Of a stretch of DNA of 64,000 bases, positions 34,601 through 42,583 are shown piece after piece. Source of the stretch: Bacillus sp. OxB-1 (GTDB lineage: Bacteria > Bacillota > Bacilli > Bacillales_A > Planococcaceae); contig NZ_AP013294.1 in NCBI RefSeq assembly GCF_000829195.1, forward strand, positions 682,001-746,000, given 5' to 3'. The position numbers and the translations under genes were made by a program. Below the pieces are notes generated by a model, which saw nothing but the letters and a program-made list of their open reading frames with translations, was not told the DNA's origin and made no database searches. Numbering within the stretch: the stretch's first letter is position 1; every line of letters starts with the position of its first letter.

Positions 34601-35225
34601 CGATGATCTCCTGATCGGAAGAGAACCCGAGGGCACGGAGAAGGACGGTGACTGGAAGCTTCCGCGTACGATCAATCCGCACATGGACAACATCCTTGGC
34701 ATCCGTTTCATACTCGAGCCATGCACCACGGTTCGGGATGACCGTTGCTCCGAAGCCGCGTTTCCCGTTCTTGTCTGTCTTATCGTTGTAATAGACACTT
34801 GGAGAGCGGACAAGCTGGGAAACGATAACCCGTTCCGCACCATTGATGATGAACGTCCCGTTTTCTGTCATGAGAGGGAAATCCCCCATGAAGACGTCTT
34901 GCTCTTTCACTTCTTCCGTCTCTTTGTTATGCAAGCGGACCTTCACACGCAATGGCGCTGCGTATGTAACGTCACGCTCTTTCGATTCATCGACAGGATA
35001 TTTGGGCTCGCCCAATTGGTAATCGATGAATTCCAACGAAAGGTTTCCAGTGAAATCCTGGATCGGGGAAATATCGTGGAACATCTCCCGCAATCCTTCT
35101 TCCAAGAACCACTCATAAGATGCCGTCTGGATTTCAATCAGATTCGGCAGATCGAGCACTTCGCTGATCCGTGCGAAACTTCTGCGCTGACGGTGTTGAC
35201 CATACTGAACTAAATGACCTGTCAA
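31692..35225 (-). CDS. rpoB: DNA-directed RNA polymerase subunit beta
   Basis: Beta subunit of RNA polymerase, 1177 residues. The rifampicin region [19 protein letters not shown] and [13 protein letters not shown] has the sensitive-type D, H and S residues. The start is taken as TTG at 35223-35225 (read Met-Thr-Gly-His-Leu), as in Bacillus MTGQLVQYG: GAGGGG lies eight bases upstream, while a GTG three codons earlier abuts it. The gene has a strong promoter and a candidate attenuator in its leader. Confidence 0.97.
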   Translation of the reverse strand: MTGHLVQYGQHRQRRSFARISEVLDLPNLIEIQTASYEWFLEEGLREMFHDISPIQDFTGNLSLEFIDYQLGEPKYPVDESKERDVTYAAPLRVKVRLHNKETEEVKEQDVFMGDFPLMTENGTFIINGAERVIVSQLVRSPSVYYNDKTDKNGKRGFGATVIPNRGAWLEYETDAKDVVHVRIDRTRKLPVTVLLRALGFSSDQEIIELIGDNEYLRNSLEKDNTEGSEKALLEIYERLRPGEPPTLDSAKNLLFSRFFDPKRYDLANVGRYKMNKKLHLQNRLFNQTIAETLVDPETGEIIVEKDTLLDRRTLDRLIPYLEKGIGTEELTHAGGILDEPIVIQTVKIYAPKSEEKQVINVISNANVDESVKHVTPADIVASISYFFNLLHGVGNTDDIDHLGNRRLRSVGELLQNQFRIGLSRMERVVKERMSINDTQSIVPQQLINIRPVIASIKEFFGSSQLSQFMDQTNPLAELTHKRRLSALGPGGLTRERAGMEVRDVHYSHYGRMCPIETPEGPNIGLINSLSTFAKVNKFGFIETPYRKVDPVTGKVTAQIDYLTADVEDNYVVAQANAILSEDGSFVNDEIVGRFQGDNTVFKREQIDYMDVSPKQVVSAATACIPFLENDDSNRALMGANMQRQAVPLLNPEAPLVGTGMEHVSARDSGAAVLSKVDGIVEHVEAKEIRVRRIETVDGKEVKGDLVTYRLENFIRSNQGTCYNQRPIVSVGDRVKPLDILADGPSMEKGELALGRNVLTAFMTWDGFNYEDAIIISERLVKDDVFTSVHIEEYESEARDTKLGPEEITRDIPNVGEDALRNLDDRGIIRIGAEVRDGDILVGKVTPKGVTELTAEERLLHAIFGEKAREVRDTSLRVPHGAGGIVLDVKVFNREDGDELPPGVNQLVRAYIVQKRKISVGDKMAGRHGNKGVISRILPESDMPYLPDGTPIDVMLNPLGVPSRMNIGQVLEMHLGMAARNLGIHTASPVFDGANEEDVWNTMEEAGMNRDGKTILYDGRSGEAFDNRVSVGVMYLIKLAHMVDDKLHARSTGPYSLVTQQPLGGKAQFGGQRFGEMEVWALEAYGAAYTLQEILTVKSDDVVGRVKTYEAIVKGESVPQPGVPESFKVLIKELQSLGLDVKMLSLDLEEIELRDHDEDDDMQPTDALNLIKEDQPV

Positions 35226-35288
35226 CTCTTTCACCCCTCAAAACAAATATTAGTCCTTTGCGAAATCATAAAAATGTTGTATGATATC

Positions 35289-35330
35289 GAAAAAACAAAA
35301 AGAAAACGAGTTCCGGCAAGAGCTCATTTT
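35289..35330 (-). terminator. Candidate attenuator hairpin in the rpoB leader
   Basis: On the minus strand, AAAATGAGCTC and GAACTCGTTTT pair across TTGCCG and are followed by CTTTTTGTTTTTT (toward 35289). It lies between the rpoB promoter and the start codon, so it would terminate in the leader unless prevented. Confidence 0.6.
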
Positions 35331-35358
35331 CGGTTTGACAATCCGTTATCTATCGTCA

Positions 35359-35398
35359 GTATGCCTTTCATTTCCAAATTTCATGCAAAAGGGCATAC
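35359..35398 (-). promoter_or_regulatory. Leader hairpin upstream of the rpoB attenuator
   Basis: GTATGCC and GGCATAC pair around a 26-base loop, between the promoter and the terminator-like hairpin. It could be part of a sensing domain, but no known leader family is recognised. Confidence 0.45.
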
Positions 35399-35429
35399 GA
35401 CCGCAATATAATAATTTCTGCATTTAACA

Positions 35430-35458
35430 ATTATAGAGCAAACAAGAGCGCAAGTCAA
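35430..35458 (-). promoter_or_regulatory. Sigma-A promoter of rpoBC
   Basis: Minus-strand TTGACT (35453-35458), 17-base spacer, TATAAT (35430-35435). The -35 overlaps the stop codon of ybxB. It gives a leader of about 200 bases before rpoB. Confidence 0.85.
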
Positions 35459-36057
35459 GACTTTATTGCTTTCAAAATGAAATACCCTTTCTTCTTCGCC
35501 ACCGTCTCCACGTTGCCGAACAGCTCCTCTAAACGAGCCATCGTCGAAGGCGCTCCCTGCTTTTTCTGAATGACGACCCAAAGTTCGCCGTCGGTTCCAA
35601 GTTTCGAGTAAGCTTCTTTGTAAATCTTGAAGACCGTTTCTTTCCCGGCCCGGATCGGCGGATTCGTCAGAATTGCCGCAAACCCTTCCGCTTTCACTGA
35701 ATCCAGCGCATCGCTCGAATAGATCTTCGCATTGTCTATCCCATTCTGCTGCGCGTTATGTTTCGCCAGGGCAAGAGCACGTTCATTCACATCGACCATC
35801 TGGATTGTCCGTGCAGGAAATGAAACGGCAAGCGACAAGCCGATCGGCCCGTAACCGCATCCGACATCCAGAAGATCACCCTCTGTGTCAGGCAATTCGA
35901 AGGCCTCCGCCAATAGTCTCGAACCGAAATCGACCTCCCCTTTACTGAACACGCCTGCATCCGTCCTGAATTTCAATCGAATGCCACGTATTTCAGCGGT
36001 CCATTCTTTCGGATCGCTTTTCACTTTCGGGTCAACCGAGTAATAATGTTCAGACAT
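35455..36057 (-). CDS. ybxB: RsmC-like class I SAM-dependent methyltransferase
   Basis: 200-residue methyltransferase between rplL and rpoB, the place of Bacillus YbxB. The SAM motif DVGCGYG lies at 64-70 and the catalytic NPPI at 132-135, the NPP-X form of enzymes that methylate exocyclic amines of bases. It resembles the catalytic half of 16S rRNA guanine-N2 methyltransferase RsmC. The substrate is inferred, not shown. Confidence 0.88.
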   Translation of the reverse strand: MSEHYYSVDPKVKSDPKEWTAEIRGIRLKFRTDAGVFSKGEVDFGSRLLAEAFELPDTEGDLLDVGCGYGPIGLSLAVSFPARTIQMVDVNERALALAKHNAQQNGIDNAKIYSSDALDSVKAEGFAAILTNPPIRAGKETVFKIYKEAYSKLGTDGELWVVIQKKQGAPSTMARLEELFGNVETVAKKKGYFILKAIKS

Positions 36058-36111
36058 GCCGTCTTCGCACCCTCCTTATTCAATCACACAGATTTACGAT
36101 AAGACAAAACG

Positions 36112-36146
36112 AAGAAAAGCCCGTCCGTTTCCGACGAGCTTTTCTT
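36112..36146 (-). terminator. Rho-independent terminator of rplJL
   Basis: AAGAAAAGC and GCTTTTCTT flank an inner CGTC/GACG pair; the arms themselves supply the T-rich end on the minus strand. It lies just past rplL. Confidence 0.8.
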
Positions 36147-36159
36147 CCATATTACGAGA

Positions 36160-36525
36160 TTACTTAAGTTCGATTGTTGCTCCAACTTCTTCAAGTTTTG
36201 TTTTGATTTCTTCAGCTTCTTCTTTAGAAGCGCCTTCTTTGATTGGTTTTGGAGCGTTATCAACGACTTCTTTCGCTTCTTTCAAGCCAAGGCCTGTGAT
36301 TTCACGAACCGCTTTGATAACTTTGATTTTTTCTTGTCCTGCAGCAGCAAGGATTACGTCGAATTCAGTTTGCTCAGCAGCAGCTTCGCCACCAGCAGCG
36401 CCGCCTGCCATTGCAACTGGAGCAGCAGCTGTTACGCCGAACTCTTCTTCGATTGCTTTTACAAGGTCGTTCAATTCAAGAACTGTCATTTCTTTGATCG
36501 CGTCAAGGATTTGTTGATTAGTCAT
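36160..36525 (-). CDS. rplL: 50S ribosomal protein L7/L12
   Basis: Stalk protein that recruits translation GTPases. The 121 residues consist of an N-terminal dimerisation domain, an alanine/glycine-rich hinge ([20 protein letters not shown]) and the C-terminal domain with [20 protein letters not shown]. It follows rplJ and is under the L10 leader. Confidence 0.98.
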   Translation of the reverse strand: MTNQQILDAIKEMTVLELNDLVKAIEEEFGVTAAAPVAMAGGAAGGEAAAEQTEFDVILAAAGQEKIKVIKAVREITGLGLKEAKEVVDNAPKPIKEGASKEEAEEIKTKLEEVGATIELK

Positions 36526-36591
36526 TTGTGTTTCCTCCTAAAATTGTTTTGTGTCAGGCAATGGCCTGGGTTATCCGTTCAGGCGGCTTTC

Positions 36592-37092
36592 TTACGCGCC
36601 TTGCTCTTCTTTCTGGTCTGCAACTGCTTTTGTTGCAAGCGCGAAGTTGCGCATTGGAGCTTGAAGTACGCTGAGTAGCATGGAAAGTAGACCTTCGCGG
36701 GATGGAAGTTCTGCCAATGCTTTGACATCTGCCTCTGTAGCGATTGTCCCTTCGATTACACCAGCTTTGATTTCAAGCTTTTCGTTTTTCTTTGCGAAAT
36801 CATTCAAGATTTTCGCAGGGGCTACTACATCTTCCGTTGAGAATGCGATCGCATTCGGCCCTGTCAGATGTTCGTTCAACCCTTCCAGTCCTGCAGCTTC
36901 AGCAGCACGGCGCGCCATTGAGTTTTTGTAAACTTTGAAGTCAACGCCTGCTTCACGAAGCTGTTTACGCAGTTCTGTAACTTGGCTGACGTTAAGACCA
37001 CGGTAGTCTACGACAACGACAGACGCCGATGCTTTCAACTTATCCGAAATTTCTCCAACAACAGCTTGTTTAGCTTCTAACACCTTGCTCAT
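36592..37092 (-). CDS. rplJ: 50S ribosomal protein L10
   Basis: Stalk base that binds 23S rRNA and the L7/L12 dimers. The product is 166 residues from ATG 37090-37092 ([20 protein letters not shown]), with AGGAGG upstream; ten earlier codons in the frame are leader. [20 protein letters not shown] is the rRNA-binding region. Expression is probably controlled by the L10 leader and attenuator. Confidence 0.97.
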   Translation of the reverse strand: MSKVLEAKQAVVGEISDKLKASASVVVVDYRGLNVSQVTELRKQLREAGVDFKVYKNSMARRAAEAAGLEGLNEHLTGPNAIAFSTEDVVAPAKILNDFAKKNEKLEIKAGVIEGTIATEADVKALAELPSREGLLSMLLSVLQAPMRNFALATKAVADQKEEQGA

Positions 37093-37135
37093 CTGGACAC
37101 CTCCTAAAAAGTTTGGGGTCACTTATACCGATATG

Positions 37136-37255
37136 AAAAAGCCCCCGGTCTACGGAAGTAGACACGAGGGCAGAAAAGTCGTCATCTTTAAAATTAAAGA
37201 GCGTCTTGTCCTCGGCAGGATCATTAAGCGGCAAGCCGCCCCTGCTGTCTACGGT
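37136..37255 (-). promoter_or_regulatory. L10 leader RNA with attenuator
   Basis: The minus strand reads GTAGACAGCAGGGG, GCGGCTTGCCGC and TTAATGATCCTGCC near 37205-37255, a clear match to the L10 leader. The terminator stem follows: GCCCTCGTGTCTAC and GTAGACCGGGGGC (37141-37171) and then TTTTT. When the L10-L12 complex is in excess it binds the leader and favours termination before rplJ. Confidence 0.85.
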
Positions 37256-37286
37256 ACAAATGGATATGAATCACATAACGAGAGTT

Positions 37287-37315
37287 ATTTTATCAACTTC
37301 CGTCTCGCATGTCAA
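37287..37315 (-). promoter_or_regulatory. Sigma-A promoter of rplJL
   Basis: Minus-strand TTGACA (37310-37315), 17-base spacer, TAAAAT (37287-37292), between rplA and the L10 leader. Confidence 0.85.
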
Positions 37316-37348
37316 TACTTAATCCAAATTCAGTCCATTGAATATAGA

Positions 37349-38047
37349 TTATTTGATATCGACGCTGGAAGGATCGATTTTAACAGCAGGACCCATAGTA
37401 GTCGTGATGTTGACGGACTTCATGTAAGTTCCTTTTGCTGCAGCCGGCTTCGCTTTTTGGATCGTTTCGAAAACAGTATTGAAGTTGCCTTCTAATTTCT
37501 CGTTATCGAATGAAGCTTTACCGATCGGTGCATGGATGATTCCTGCTTTGTCAGCACGGTATTCCACTTTACCTGCTTTGATCTCTTCAACCGCTTTTGC
37601 AACATCAAATGTTACAGTGCCTGTTTTCGGGTTCGGCATAAGGCCTTTCGGTCCAAGAACACGACCGATTTTACCGACTTCACCCATCATGTCAGGTGTT
37701 GCAACGATTACGTCGAAGTCAAACCAACCTTGTTGGATTTTATTGATATATTCAGCATCGCCTGCATAGTCTGCACCAGCAGCTTCCGCTTCTTTAAGTT
37801 TATCGCCTTTAGCGAAAACGAGTACACGTTGTGTTTTACCAGTACCGTGCGGAAGCACGACTGCTCCACGGATTTGCTGGTCGTTTTTACGAGTGTCGAT
37901 TCCAAGACGGAATGCCACTTCCACTGTTGCGTCAAAATTGACTGTGCTTGTCTTTTTCGCAAGCTCAATCGCTTCTTTCAAGTCGTACGCTTTTGTACGG
38001 TCCACGAGCTTCGCAGCTTCTGTGAACTTCTTACCACGTTTAGCCAT
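37349..38047 (-). CDS. rplA: 50S ribosomal protein L1
   Basis: Forms the mobile L1 stalk at the E site. The 232 residues begin [20 protein letters not shown] and contain [20 protein letters not shown] and the C-terminal [15 protein letters not shown]. Second gene of the rplKA unit. Confidence 0.98.
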   Translation of the reverse strand: MAKRGKKFTEAAKLVDRTKAYDLKEAIELAKKTSTVNFDATVEVAFRLGIDTRKNDQQIRGAVVLPHGTGKTQRVLVFAKGDKLKEAEAAGADYAGDAEYINKIQQGWFDFDVIVATPDMMGEVGKIGRVLGPKGLMPNPKTGTVTFDVAKAVEEIKAGKVEYRADKAGIIHAPIGKASFDNEKLEGNFNTVFETIQKAKPAAAKGTYMKSVNITTTMGPAVKIDPSSVDIK

Positions 38048-38165
38048 TTGATTTTTTCCTCCTTGTTTGTGGTCTTAACGGATTAAACCTCCCACGAATA
38101 AGGGTTGCGTGTTCCAAGGAACGAGCGCAACCCCCTACCAAAGAAATCGCATTGTAGAATCGGTA

Positions 38166-38591
38166 TCAGTCTTCGATCGCGATTCCCATACTGCGAGCAG
38201 TACCTTCAACCATTGCCATCGCCGCTTCAACTGACGCTGCATTCAAGTCCTGCATTTTTGTTTCTGCAATTTCGCGAACCTTGTCGCGTTTTACAGTAGC
38301 AACCTTCTTTTTGTTCGGCTCACCCGAACCTTTTTGAAGATTAGCTGCAACCTTCAGCAATACTGCTGCCGGTGGAGTTTTTGTAATGAATGTGAATGAA
38401 CGGTCCTCGAATACGGAAATTTCAACAGGGATGATAAGACCTGCTTGATCCGCCGTACGCGCATTAAATTCTTTACAGAATCCCATGATATTCACACCCG
38501 CTTGACCTAGCGCCGGTCCAACTGGTGGTGCCGGATTCGCTTTCCCAGCAGGGATTTGCAATTTAACAACTTTGATCACTTTTTTAGCCAC
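38166..38591 (-). CDS. rplK: 50S ribosomal protein L11
   Basis: Binds the GTPase-associated rRNA with L10. The product is 141 residues from a GTG at 38589-38591 ([20 protein letters not shown]), with GGAGG eight bases upstream; 17 upstream codons are leader. The proline-rich [16 protein letters not shown] and [15 protein letters not shown] are diagnostic. Confidence 0.97.
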   Translation of the reverse strand: MAKKVIKVVKLQIPAGKANPAPPVGPALGQAGVNIMGFCKEFNARTADQAGLIIPVEISVFEDRSFTFITKTPPAAVLLKVAANLQKGSGEPNKKKVATVKRDKVREIAETKMQDLNAASVEAAMAMVEGTARSMGIAIED

Positions 38592-38720
38592 GAGACACAC
38601 CTCCTTAAGTCCGTGATGTGGTAATTGGGTTGCCCCTCCCACTCAATATGTGCCTGCCGGCTTCCGCCGGTAGAATTGGTTAATCCGTCCAGACTATCAG
38701 ATTACAGTCTGACCTTTGAA

Positions 38721-38749
38721 ATGATACCACTATTACACAATCCATGCAA
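38721..38749 (-). promoter_or_regulatory. Sigma-A promoter of rplKA
   Basis: Minus-strand TTGCAT (38744-38749), 17-base spacer, TATCAT (38721-38726), in the nusG-rplK gap. Two hairpins, CAGACT...AGTCTG (about 38691-38712) and GCCGGC...GCCGGC (about 38654-38669), lie in the resulting leader. Confidence 0.7.
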
Positions 38750-38760
38750 GTGGTAATCAA

Positions 38761-39300
38761 TTATAATTTTTCGATCTGATCAAAGTCCAATTCCATTTTC
38801 GTTTCACGGCCGAACATGTCGACGGAAACTTTCACTTTTCCTTTGTCCATGTCGAGTTCTTCCACTTTCCCTTGGAAGTGCGCAAATGGCCCATCCAACA
38901 CTTGCACCATTTCGCCAAGCTCGAAATCGACTTCGGTCTTTTTGTCTTTGACCCCCATTTGCTTGAGGATGAAATCGACCTCTTCCGGAAGCAGCGGCGT
39001 CGGCTTTGCGCCCCCGCCCGAGGATCCGATGAACCCTGTTACGCCAGGCGTGTTCCGGACAACATACCAGGAGTCGTCCGTCATGATGATTTCCACAAGG
39101 ACGTAACCCGGGAACGTCTTCTTCATGACGGTCCGTTTTTTTCCGTCTTTGAAATCCGTTTCCTCTTCTTCCGGAACGATGACGCGGAAGATCTTATCTT
39201 GCATTCCCATCGTCTCCACACGCTTTTCCAGGTTGGCCTTCACTTTATTCTCATAACCTGAGTACGTATGAACGACGTACCAATTTTTCTCCATCTCCAT
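38761..39300 (-). CDS. nusG: Transcription elongation/pausing factor NusG
   Basis: Binds RNA polymerase and influences pausing and termination. The N-terminal domain starts EKNWYVVHTYSGYENKVKAN and includes YVVRNTPGVTGFIG; the C-terminal KOW domain has VDGPF-type LDGPFAHFQGKVEEL. From ATG 39298-39300 it is 179 residues (177 from the next ATG). The only Shine-Dalgarno site, GGAGG at 39323-39327, lies 22 bases from that ATG, which is too far; no in-frame start lies closer. A dispersed repeat begins just upstream. Confidence 0.95.
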   Translation of the reverse strand: MEMEKNWYVVHTYSGYENKVKANLEKRVETMGMQDKIFRVIVPEEEETDFKDGKKRTVMKKTFPGYVLVEIIMTDDSWYVVRNTPGVTGFIGSSGGGAKPTPLLPEEVDFILKQMGVKDKKTEVDFELGEMVQVLDGPFAHFQGKVEELDMDKGKVKVSVDMFGRETKMELDFDQIEKL

Positions 39301-39335
39301 AAACGCGGACTGCTCGCCCGTCCCTCCTTTACTAG

Positions 39336-39452
39336 AAAAGCGTAAGGCATCGTTTAGCTCCGACAGGCGCTGGAGGCCTTGAAGCAAAAGGCGTTTTTCG
39401 CCTTTTGAATCAAGGTCGAAGCGACCCGAGGGGCTGGTGCCTGAAGCTAGAC
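39336..39452. repeat. Dispersed hairpin element, copy 2
   Basis: About 117 bp beginning AAAAGCGTAAGGC and ending GAAGCTAGAC, in the secE-nusG gap. The outer arms AGGCATC and GGTGCCT pair, AGCTCC and GGGGCT pair, and the inner CCTTGA and TCAAGG pair around AAAAGGCGTTTTTCGCCTTTT. All differ in sequence from copy 1 yet stay complementary. Confidence 0.8.
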
Positions 39453-39540
39453 ACTAAAAGTTCGCAGTCTAAGTTCGCCGCGTCGTGCGGCAACGACTGC
39501 ATGACCTACATCCTGTAGGCCCAAGCGTAAAGCATCAAAT
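39453..39540. repeat. Second structured spacer next to copy 2
   Basis: Two further hairpins directly follow the element: GCCG-CGTCGTG-CGGC (39477-39491) and CCTACA-TCC-TGTAGG (39505-39519). From memory this resembles a short sequence seen between genes in other Bacillales, but I cannot verify that here. Confidence 0.4.
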
Positions 39541-39553
39541 TCCCGGACAAATG

Positions 39554-39579
39554 AAAAAACCCGTTCATACACAGACGGG
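39554..39579 (-). terminator. Candidate terminator between secE and nusG
   Basis: CCCGT (39560-39564) and ACGGG (39575-39579) form a short stem; on the minus strand TTTTTT (39554-39559) follows. It lies just past secE and could terminate part of the transcription entering nusG. Confidence 0.5.
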
Positions 39580-39613
39580 ATATTTTTCAAAGGGATTATT
39601 CGTGCCACTGAAT

Positions 39614-39799
39614 TTAGATAGCGACATACCATTCCATGATCCGTGAAATACCGAGGTCAATGAGCCCGAAGTACACTGCCATGAAAATGACGGTGAAAAT
39701 GACAACAATCGTATAGCGCGTCAAATCTCTGCGTTTCGGCCAGCTGACCTTTCTCATTTCCGAGACGACGTTTTTGAAAAAACCCGTTAACTTGCCCAT
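39614..39799 (-). CDS. secE: Preprotein translocase subunit SecE
   Basis: Essential clamp subunit of SecYEG. The 61 residues have the conserved cytoplasmic amphipathic stretch FFKNVVSEMRKVSWPKRRDL and one membrane helix, YTIVVIFTVIFMAVYFGLI. This is the short single-helix Gram-positive form. Between rpmG and nusG. Confidence 0.96.
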   Translation of the reverse strand: MGKLTGFFKNVVSEMRKVSWPKRRDLTRYTIVVIFTVIFMAVYFGLIDLGISRIMEWYVAI

Positions 39800-39851
39800 T
39801 ATACTGTAACCCTCCGAGTAAAGATGTATTGCCTGTCAACCGAGCGGACTC

Positions 39852-39998
39852 TCATGCGGTCTGCTTGTGTACGGTATGTTGATTGCAATGTTTGCAGAAT
39901 TTCTTGATCGTCAAGCGCTCCGTCGGCCGATTGTTCTGAGCAGGGACGGAATAGTTACGTGACCCACATTGATCGCAACTCAAACTGATTTTCTTCAT
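39852..39998 (-). CDS. rpmG: 50S ribosomal protein L33, zinc form
   Basis: 48 residues starting MKKISLSCDQCGSRNYSV and ending KKFCKHCNQHTVHKQTA. Two CXXC pairs, C8-C11 and C35-C38 approximately, mark the zinc-binding type. ATG 39996-39998; the ribosome site GATGAGGA lies within a 24-base tandem duplication. First gene of rpmG-secE-nusG. Confidence 0.94.
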   Translation of the reverse strand: MKKISLSCDQCGSRNYSVPAQNNRPTERLTIKKFCKHCNQHTVHKQTA

Positions 39999-40000
39999 AA

Positions 40001-40048
40001 TTCCTCATCCTACAACATTCTATGTTCCTCATCCTACAGCATCTATTC
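40001..40048. repeat. 24-base tandem duplication carrying the rpmG ribosome site
   Basis: TTCCTCATCCTACA occurs at 40001-40014 and again at 40025-40038 (plus strand), with similar bases after each, so a 24-base unit is duplicated. On the minus strand each copy holds TGTAGGATGAGGAA, including a Shine-Dalgarno-like GATGAGGA. Confidence 0.75.
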
Positions 40049-40121
40049 GATAAACGGACTTTGTAAATCCGCTAGTCTCCACGCCAATCAAGTTTACCTA
40101 TTTTCCCTATGGTCATGCTAA

Positions 40122-40150
40122 AGAGTACCACCTAACGGAGATAGTGTCAA
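40122..40150 (-). promoter_or_regulatory. Sigma-A promoter of rpmG-secE-nusG
   Basis: Minus-strand TTGACA (40145-40150), 17-base spacer, TACTCT (40122-40127), just past the sigH stop. Confidence 0.8.
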
Positions 40151-40169
40151 TACAATGGAGCCCCGGCGG

Positions 40170-40817
40170 CTATTGCAACGCACCGACCTGCATATAGCGT
40201 TCGAGCTTCCGTTTGATCCGCTGCAGCGCATTATCGACAGATTTGACTTGGCGGTTCAATCCATCGGAAATCTCCTGATAGGATTGCCCTTCCAAATAAA
40301 GAGCCAGCACCTGCTTTTCTAGGCCGCTCAGCACTTTGTTCATCTCTTCCTCCATCCGAAGGAAATCCTCTTTATGGATCATCAGGTCTTCCGGGTCGTC
40401 GAGCACAGGCCCTGCAATAACATCCAGCAAAGTCCGATCCGACTCCTCATCGAAAACCGGCCGATCCAAAGAAACAGACGTATTCAACGGGATGTGCTTT
40501 TGCCGGGTTGCGGTCTTGATGGCCGTGATGATTTGTCTCGTAATGCACAACTCCGCAAATGCCTTGAACGAACTTAATCTGTCCTCCTTGAAATCTCGGA
40601 TCGCCTTGTAAAGTCCGATCATCCCTTCCTGAATGATGTCTTCCCGATCTCCACCCATGAGAAAGTATGAGCGCGCTTTCAATCTGACAAATGGTTGATA
40701 TTTTGTAATTAGAAAATCTAGCGCCTCTGCATTTCCTTCATGGATGATCGTAATGATCTCCGCATCGGAAAGGCCGGTGAAATCCCACATATCACCTTTG
40801 ACGTATGCTTTCTCCAC
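40170..40817 (-). CDS. sigH: RNA polymerase sporulation sigma factor SigH
   Basis: Sigma-70-family factor for early sporulation and transition-state genes. Region 2 contains REDIIQEGMIGLYKAIRDFK, then FAELCITRQIITAIKTATRQ and KHIPLN; region 4 has GQSYQEISDGLNRQVKSVDN. I take the GTG at 40815-40817, which has GGGGTG eight bases upstream (215 residues). The ATG at 40836-40838 would give 222 residues but has no ribosome site and lies 16 bases from the -10. The order rae1-sigH-rpmG is that of Bacillus. Confidence 0.93.
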   Translation of the reverse strand: MEKAYVKGDMWDFTGLSDAEIITIIHEGNAEALDFLITKYQPFVRLKARSYFLMGGDREDIIQEGMIGLYKAIRDFKEDRLSSFKAFAELCITRQIITAIKTATRQKHIPLNTSVSLDRPVFDEESDRTLLDVIAGPVLDDPEDLMIHKEDFLRMEEEMNKVLSGLEKQVLALYLEGQSYQEISDGLNRQVKSVDNALQRIKRKLERYMQVGALQ

Positions 40818-40854
40818 CAACTGATCACCCCGGTTCATTGTAGCTATTTTAACA

Positions 40855-40884
40855 AGTATACCGTAAGGAAAATTTTACAGTCAA
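40855..40884 (-). promoter_or_regulatory. Sigma-A promoter of sigH
   Basis: Minus-strand TTGACT (40879-40884), 18-base spacer, TATACT (40855-40860), lying directly past the rae1 stop. Confidence 0.75.
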
Positions 40885-40888
40885 CCGT

Positions 40889-41404
40889 TCATTCAATTCC
40901 ACGCCGCCATTTTTCGAATATTTCCGCCACTTCATCCGACAAGGGAATCTTTGAAATCGGGCGTTTCTCTTGAATATCCTTCACCTTGGAAGAAATATCT
41001 TTTTGTATTTTTTCCATCTCAATTTCTAACTCGCGCGCCGATTTCCGAAGAGCTCCTTGCGCGAAGATGACCCACTGCTCGGTTAAATCGGAGGTGGCTA
41101 CATGGAGTTGGACACGACGACCACTCAATTCCGAGACAAGTTTTTCAATCCGTTCATCCGCCGTTTCGTTCTCCCTCGTAAACACGACTTCCACTTCATA
41201 CTGCCGTTTCCGTTTTTCGATGCCCGGGACGAGGTGGGCATCAAAGACGATGATGACCCGCCAGCCCGTATGCCCTTTATATTCTGCCATCAGTTCGATC
41301 AAACGGTCCCGCGCATCGGCAAGCCGTTCTTTTTTGATGCGGCGGAGTTCTTTCCATGCACCGATGATGTTATACCCGTCCACCAGCAGGATATCGTTTT
41401 TCAT
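40889..41404 (-). CDS. rae1: NYN/PIN-domain ribosome-dependent mRNA endonuclease (Rae1/YacP)
   Basis: The 171-residue product carries the NYN nuclease motif VDGYN at 8-12, then DARDRLIELMAEYKG, IIVFDAH and VATSDLTEQ, with acidic residues of the metal site. In Bacillus the homologue cleaves some mRNAs at the ribosomal A site. It overlaps the rlmB stop in an ATGA, so the genes are coupled. The C-terminal third is a charged, probably helical segment. Confidence 0.9.
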   Translation of the reverse strand: MKNDILLVDGYNIIGAWKELRRIKKERLADARDRLIELMAEYKGHTGWRVIIVFDAHLVPGIEKRKRQYEVEVVFTRENETADERIEKLVSELSGRRVQLHVATSDLTEQWVIFAQGALRKSARELEIEMEKIQKDISSKVKDIQEKRPISKIPLSDEVAEIFEKWRRGIE

Positions 41405-42159
41405 TTCCGCGATGGTAGTGGCCGGCGTTTCCGCAATACTTCATACATCAACACGGAAGCGGCCACTGAAGCGTTCAGCGATGTTACATGCCCGATCATC
41501 GGTAGCTGGTAAAGAAAATCGCACTTTTCCCTTAAAATCCGGGACATCCCTTTCCCTTCACTGCCGATAATGACAGCCAAAGGCAGCGTGGCGTCCATCA
41601 TCCGGTAATCGGCGGAACCGGATGCATCCGTCCCCGCTATCCAGACTCCCCGCTTTTTCAGTTCCTCGACAGTTTGCGACAAATTATTCACCCGCACGAC
41701 TGGAATATGCTCGATCGCCCCTGTCGACGCTTTTGCCACGACGCCTGTCAGCCCGACGGAACGTCGCTTCGGAATGATGACCCCATGCACTCCCGTCGCG
41801 TCGGCGGTGCGCAAAATGGAACCGAGGTTATGGGGATCCTCCAATTCATCGAGAATGAGGAAAAACGGATCTTCTCCCCGCTCCTCAGCCACGCCGAATA
41901 AATCTTCCAGCTCCGCGTAGGCATAAGCCGCGACCGAGGCGACGATCCCCTGATGATTGACGTCCAGCATGGCATCCAATTTCTGTTTCGGAACCGCTTG
42001 GACGAGGATCCCCGCCTCTTTCGCCAATGCAAGGATTTCTCCAATGCTTTTTTTATTCAAACCTTCTGCAATCCAGATCTTGTTCAATTCCCTGCCCGAG
42101 CGCAAAGCCTCAACAACAGGGTTTTTCCCTCCGATCAATTCTGTTTCGGGCGCTGTCAT
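41401..42159 (-). CDS. rlmB: 23S rRNA (guanosine-2'-O)-methyltransferase RlmB
   Basis: SPOUT (trefoil-knot) methyltransferase, 252 residues. The N-terminal substrate-binding part has LIGGKNPVVEALRSGRELNK; the catalytic domain has NLGSILRTADATGVHG near 111-126, VIIGSEGKGM and the C-terminal knot GHVTSLNASVAASVLMYE. It overlaps mrnC and rae1 by ATGA junctions at both ends. It would methylate G2251. Confidence 0.93.
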   Translation of the reverse strand: MTAPETELIGGKNPVVEALRSGRELNKIWIAEGLNKKSIGEILALAKEAGILVQAVPKQKLDAMLDVNHQGIVASVAAYAYAELEDLFGVAEERGEDPFFLILDELEDPHNLGSILRTADATGVHGVIIPKRRSVGLTGVVAKASTGAIEHIPVVRVNNLSQTVEELKKRGVWIAGTDASGSADYRMMDATLPLAVIIGSEGKGMSRILREKCDFLYQLPMIGHVTSLNASVAASVLMYEVLRKRRPLPSRK

Positions 42160-42578
42160 CGCGACCCCTCCTCCTTCGGTTGTTCGACAAATCGGATAGA
42201 GGCCTCGATCAGCTCTTCCACCCGTTCCTTCCTGCCAAGCAAATACAGGAAGCCGATCACTGCCTCAAATCCGGAACTGTAGTTGTACGTCACGACATCC
42301 GTGTTTTTCGGGACGGAGCCGGATTTCGCATTGCGGCCGCGCCGGAGGACCGCCGCTTCCTCCTCCGACAAAAATCCGGACTGTTCCATGTCCTTGATGA
42401 CGGCGGCCTGTGATTTCGCCGATACATAGCGCGTCGCTTCCCTATGCAGGACCTGAGGCTTCACTCGGCCGGAACGGAGCAGATGCTCGCGGATCGCCTG
42501 CTCATAGACGGCATCTCCCATATAGGCAAGCGCTAAAGCATTCAGCTGTTTGACGTCCTGGTCGCGCAATGTGTACAT
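42156..42578 (-). CDS. mrnC: Mini-ribonuclease III MrnC
   Basis: RNase III catalytic domain without the dsRNA-binding domain, used to mature 23S rRNA. LNALALAYMGDAVYE holds the conserved catalytic aspartate, and RGRNAKSGSVPKNTDVVTYN and SSGFEAVIGFLYLLGRKERV the second half of the site. ATG 42576-42578 (MYTLRDQD) has AAGGGG nine bases upstream, giving 140 residues; an ATG at 42585-42587 overlapping the cysS stop as ATGA is the alternative. Follows cysS. Confidence 0.92.
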   Translation of the reverse strand: MYTLRDQDVKQLNALALAYMGDAVYEQAIREHLLRSGRVKPQVLHREATRYVSAKSQAAVIKDMEQSGFLSEEEAAVLRRGRNAKSGSVPKNTDVVTYNYSSGFEAVIGFLYLLGRKERVEELIEASIRFVEQPKEEGSR

Positions 42579-42583
42579 CGCCG

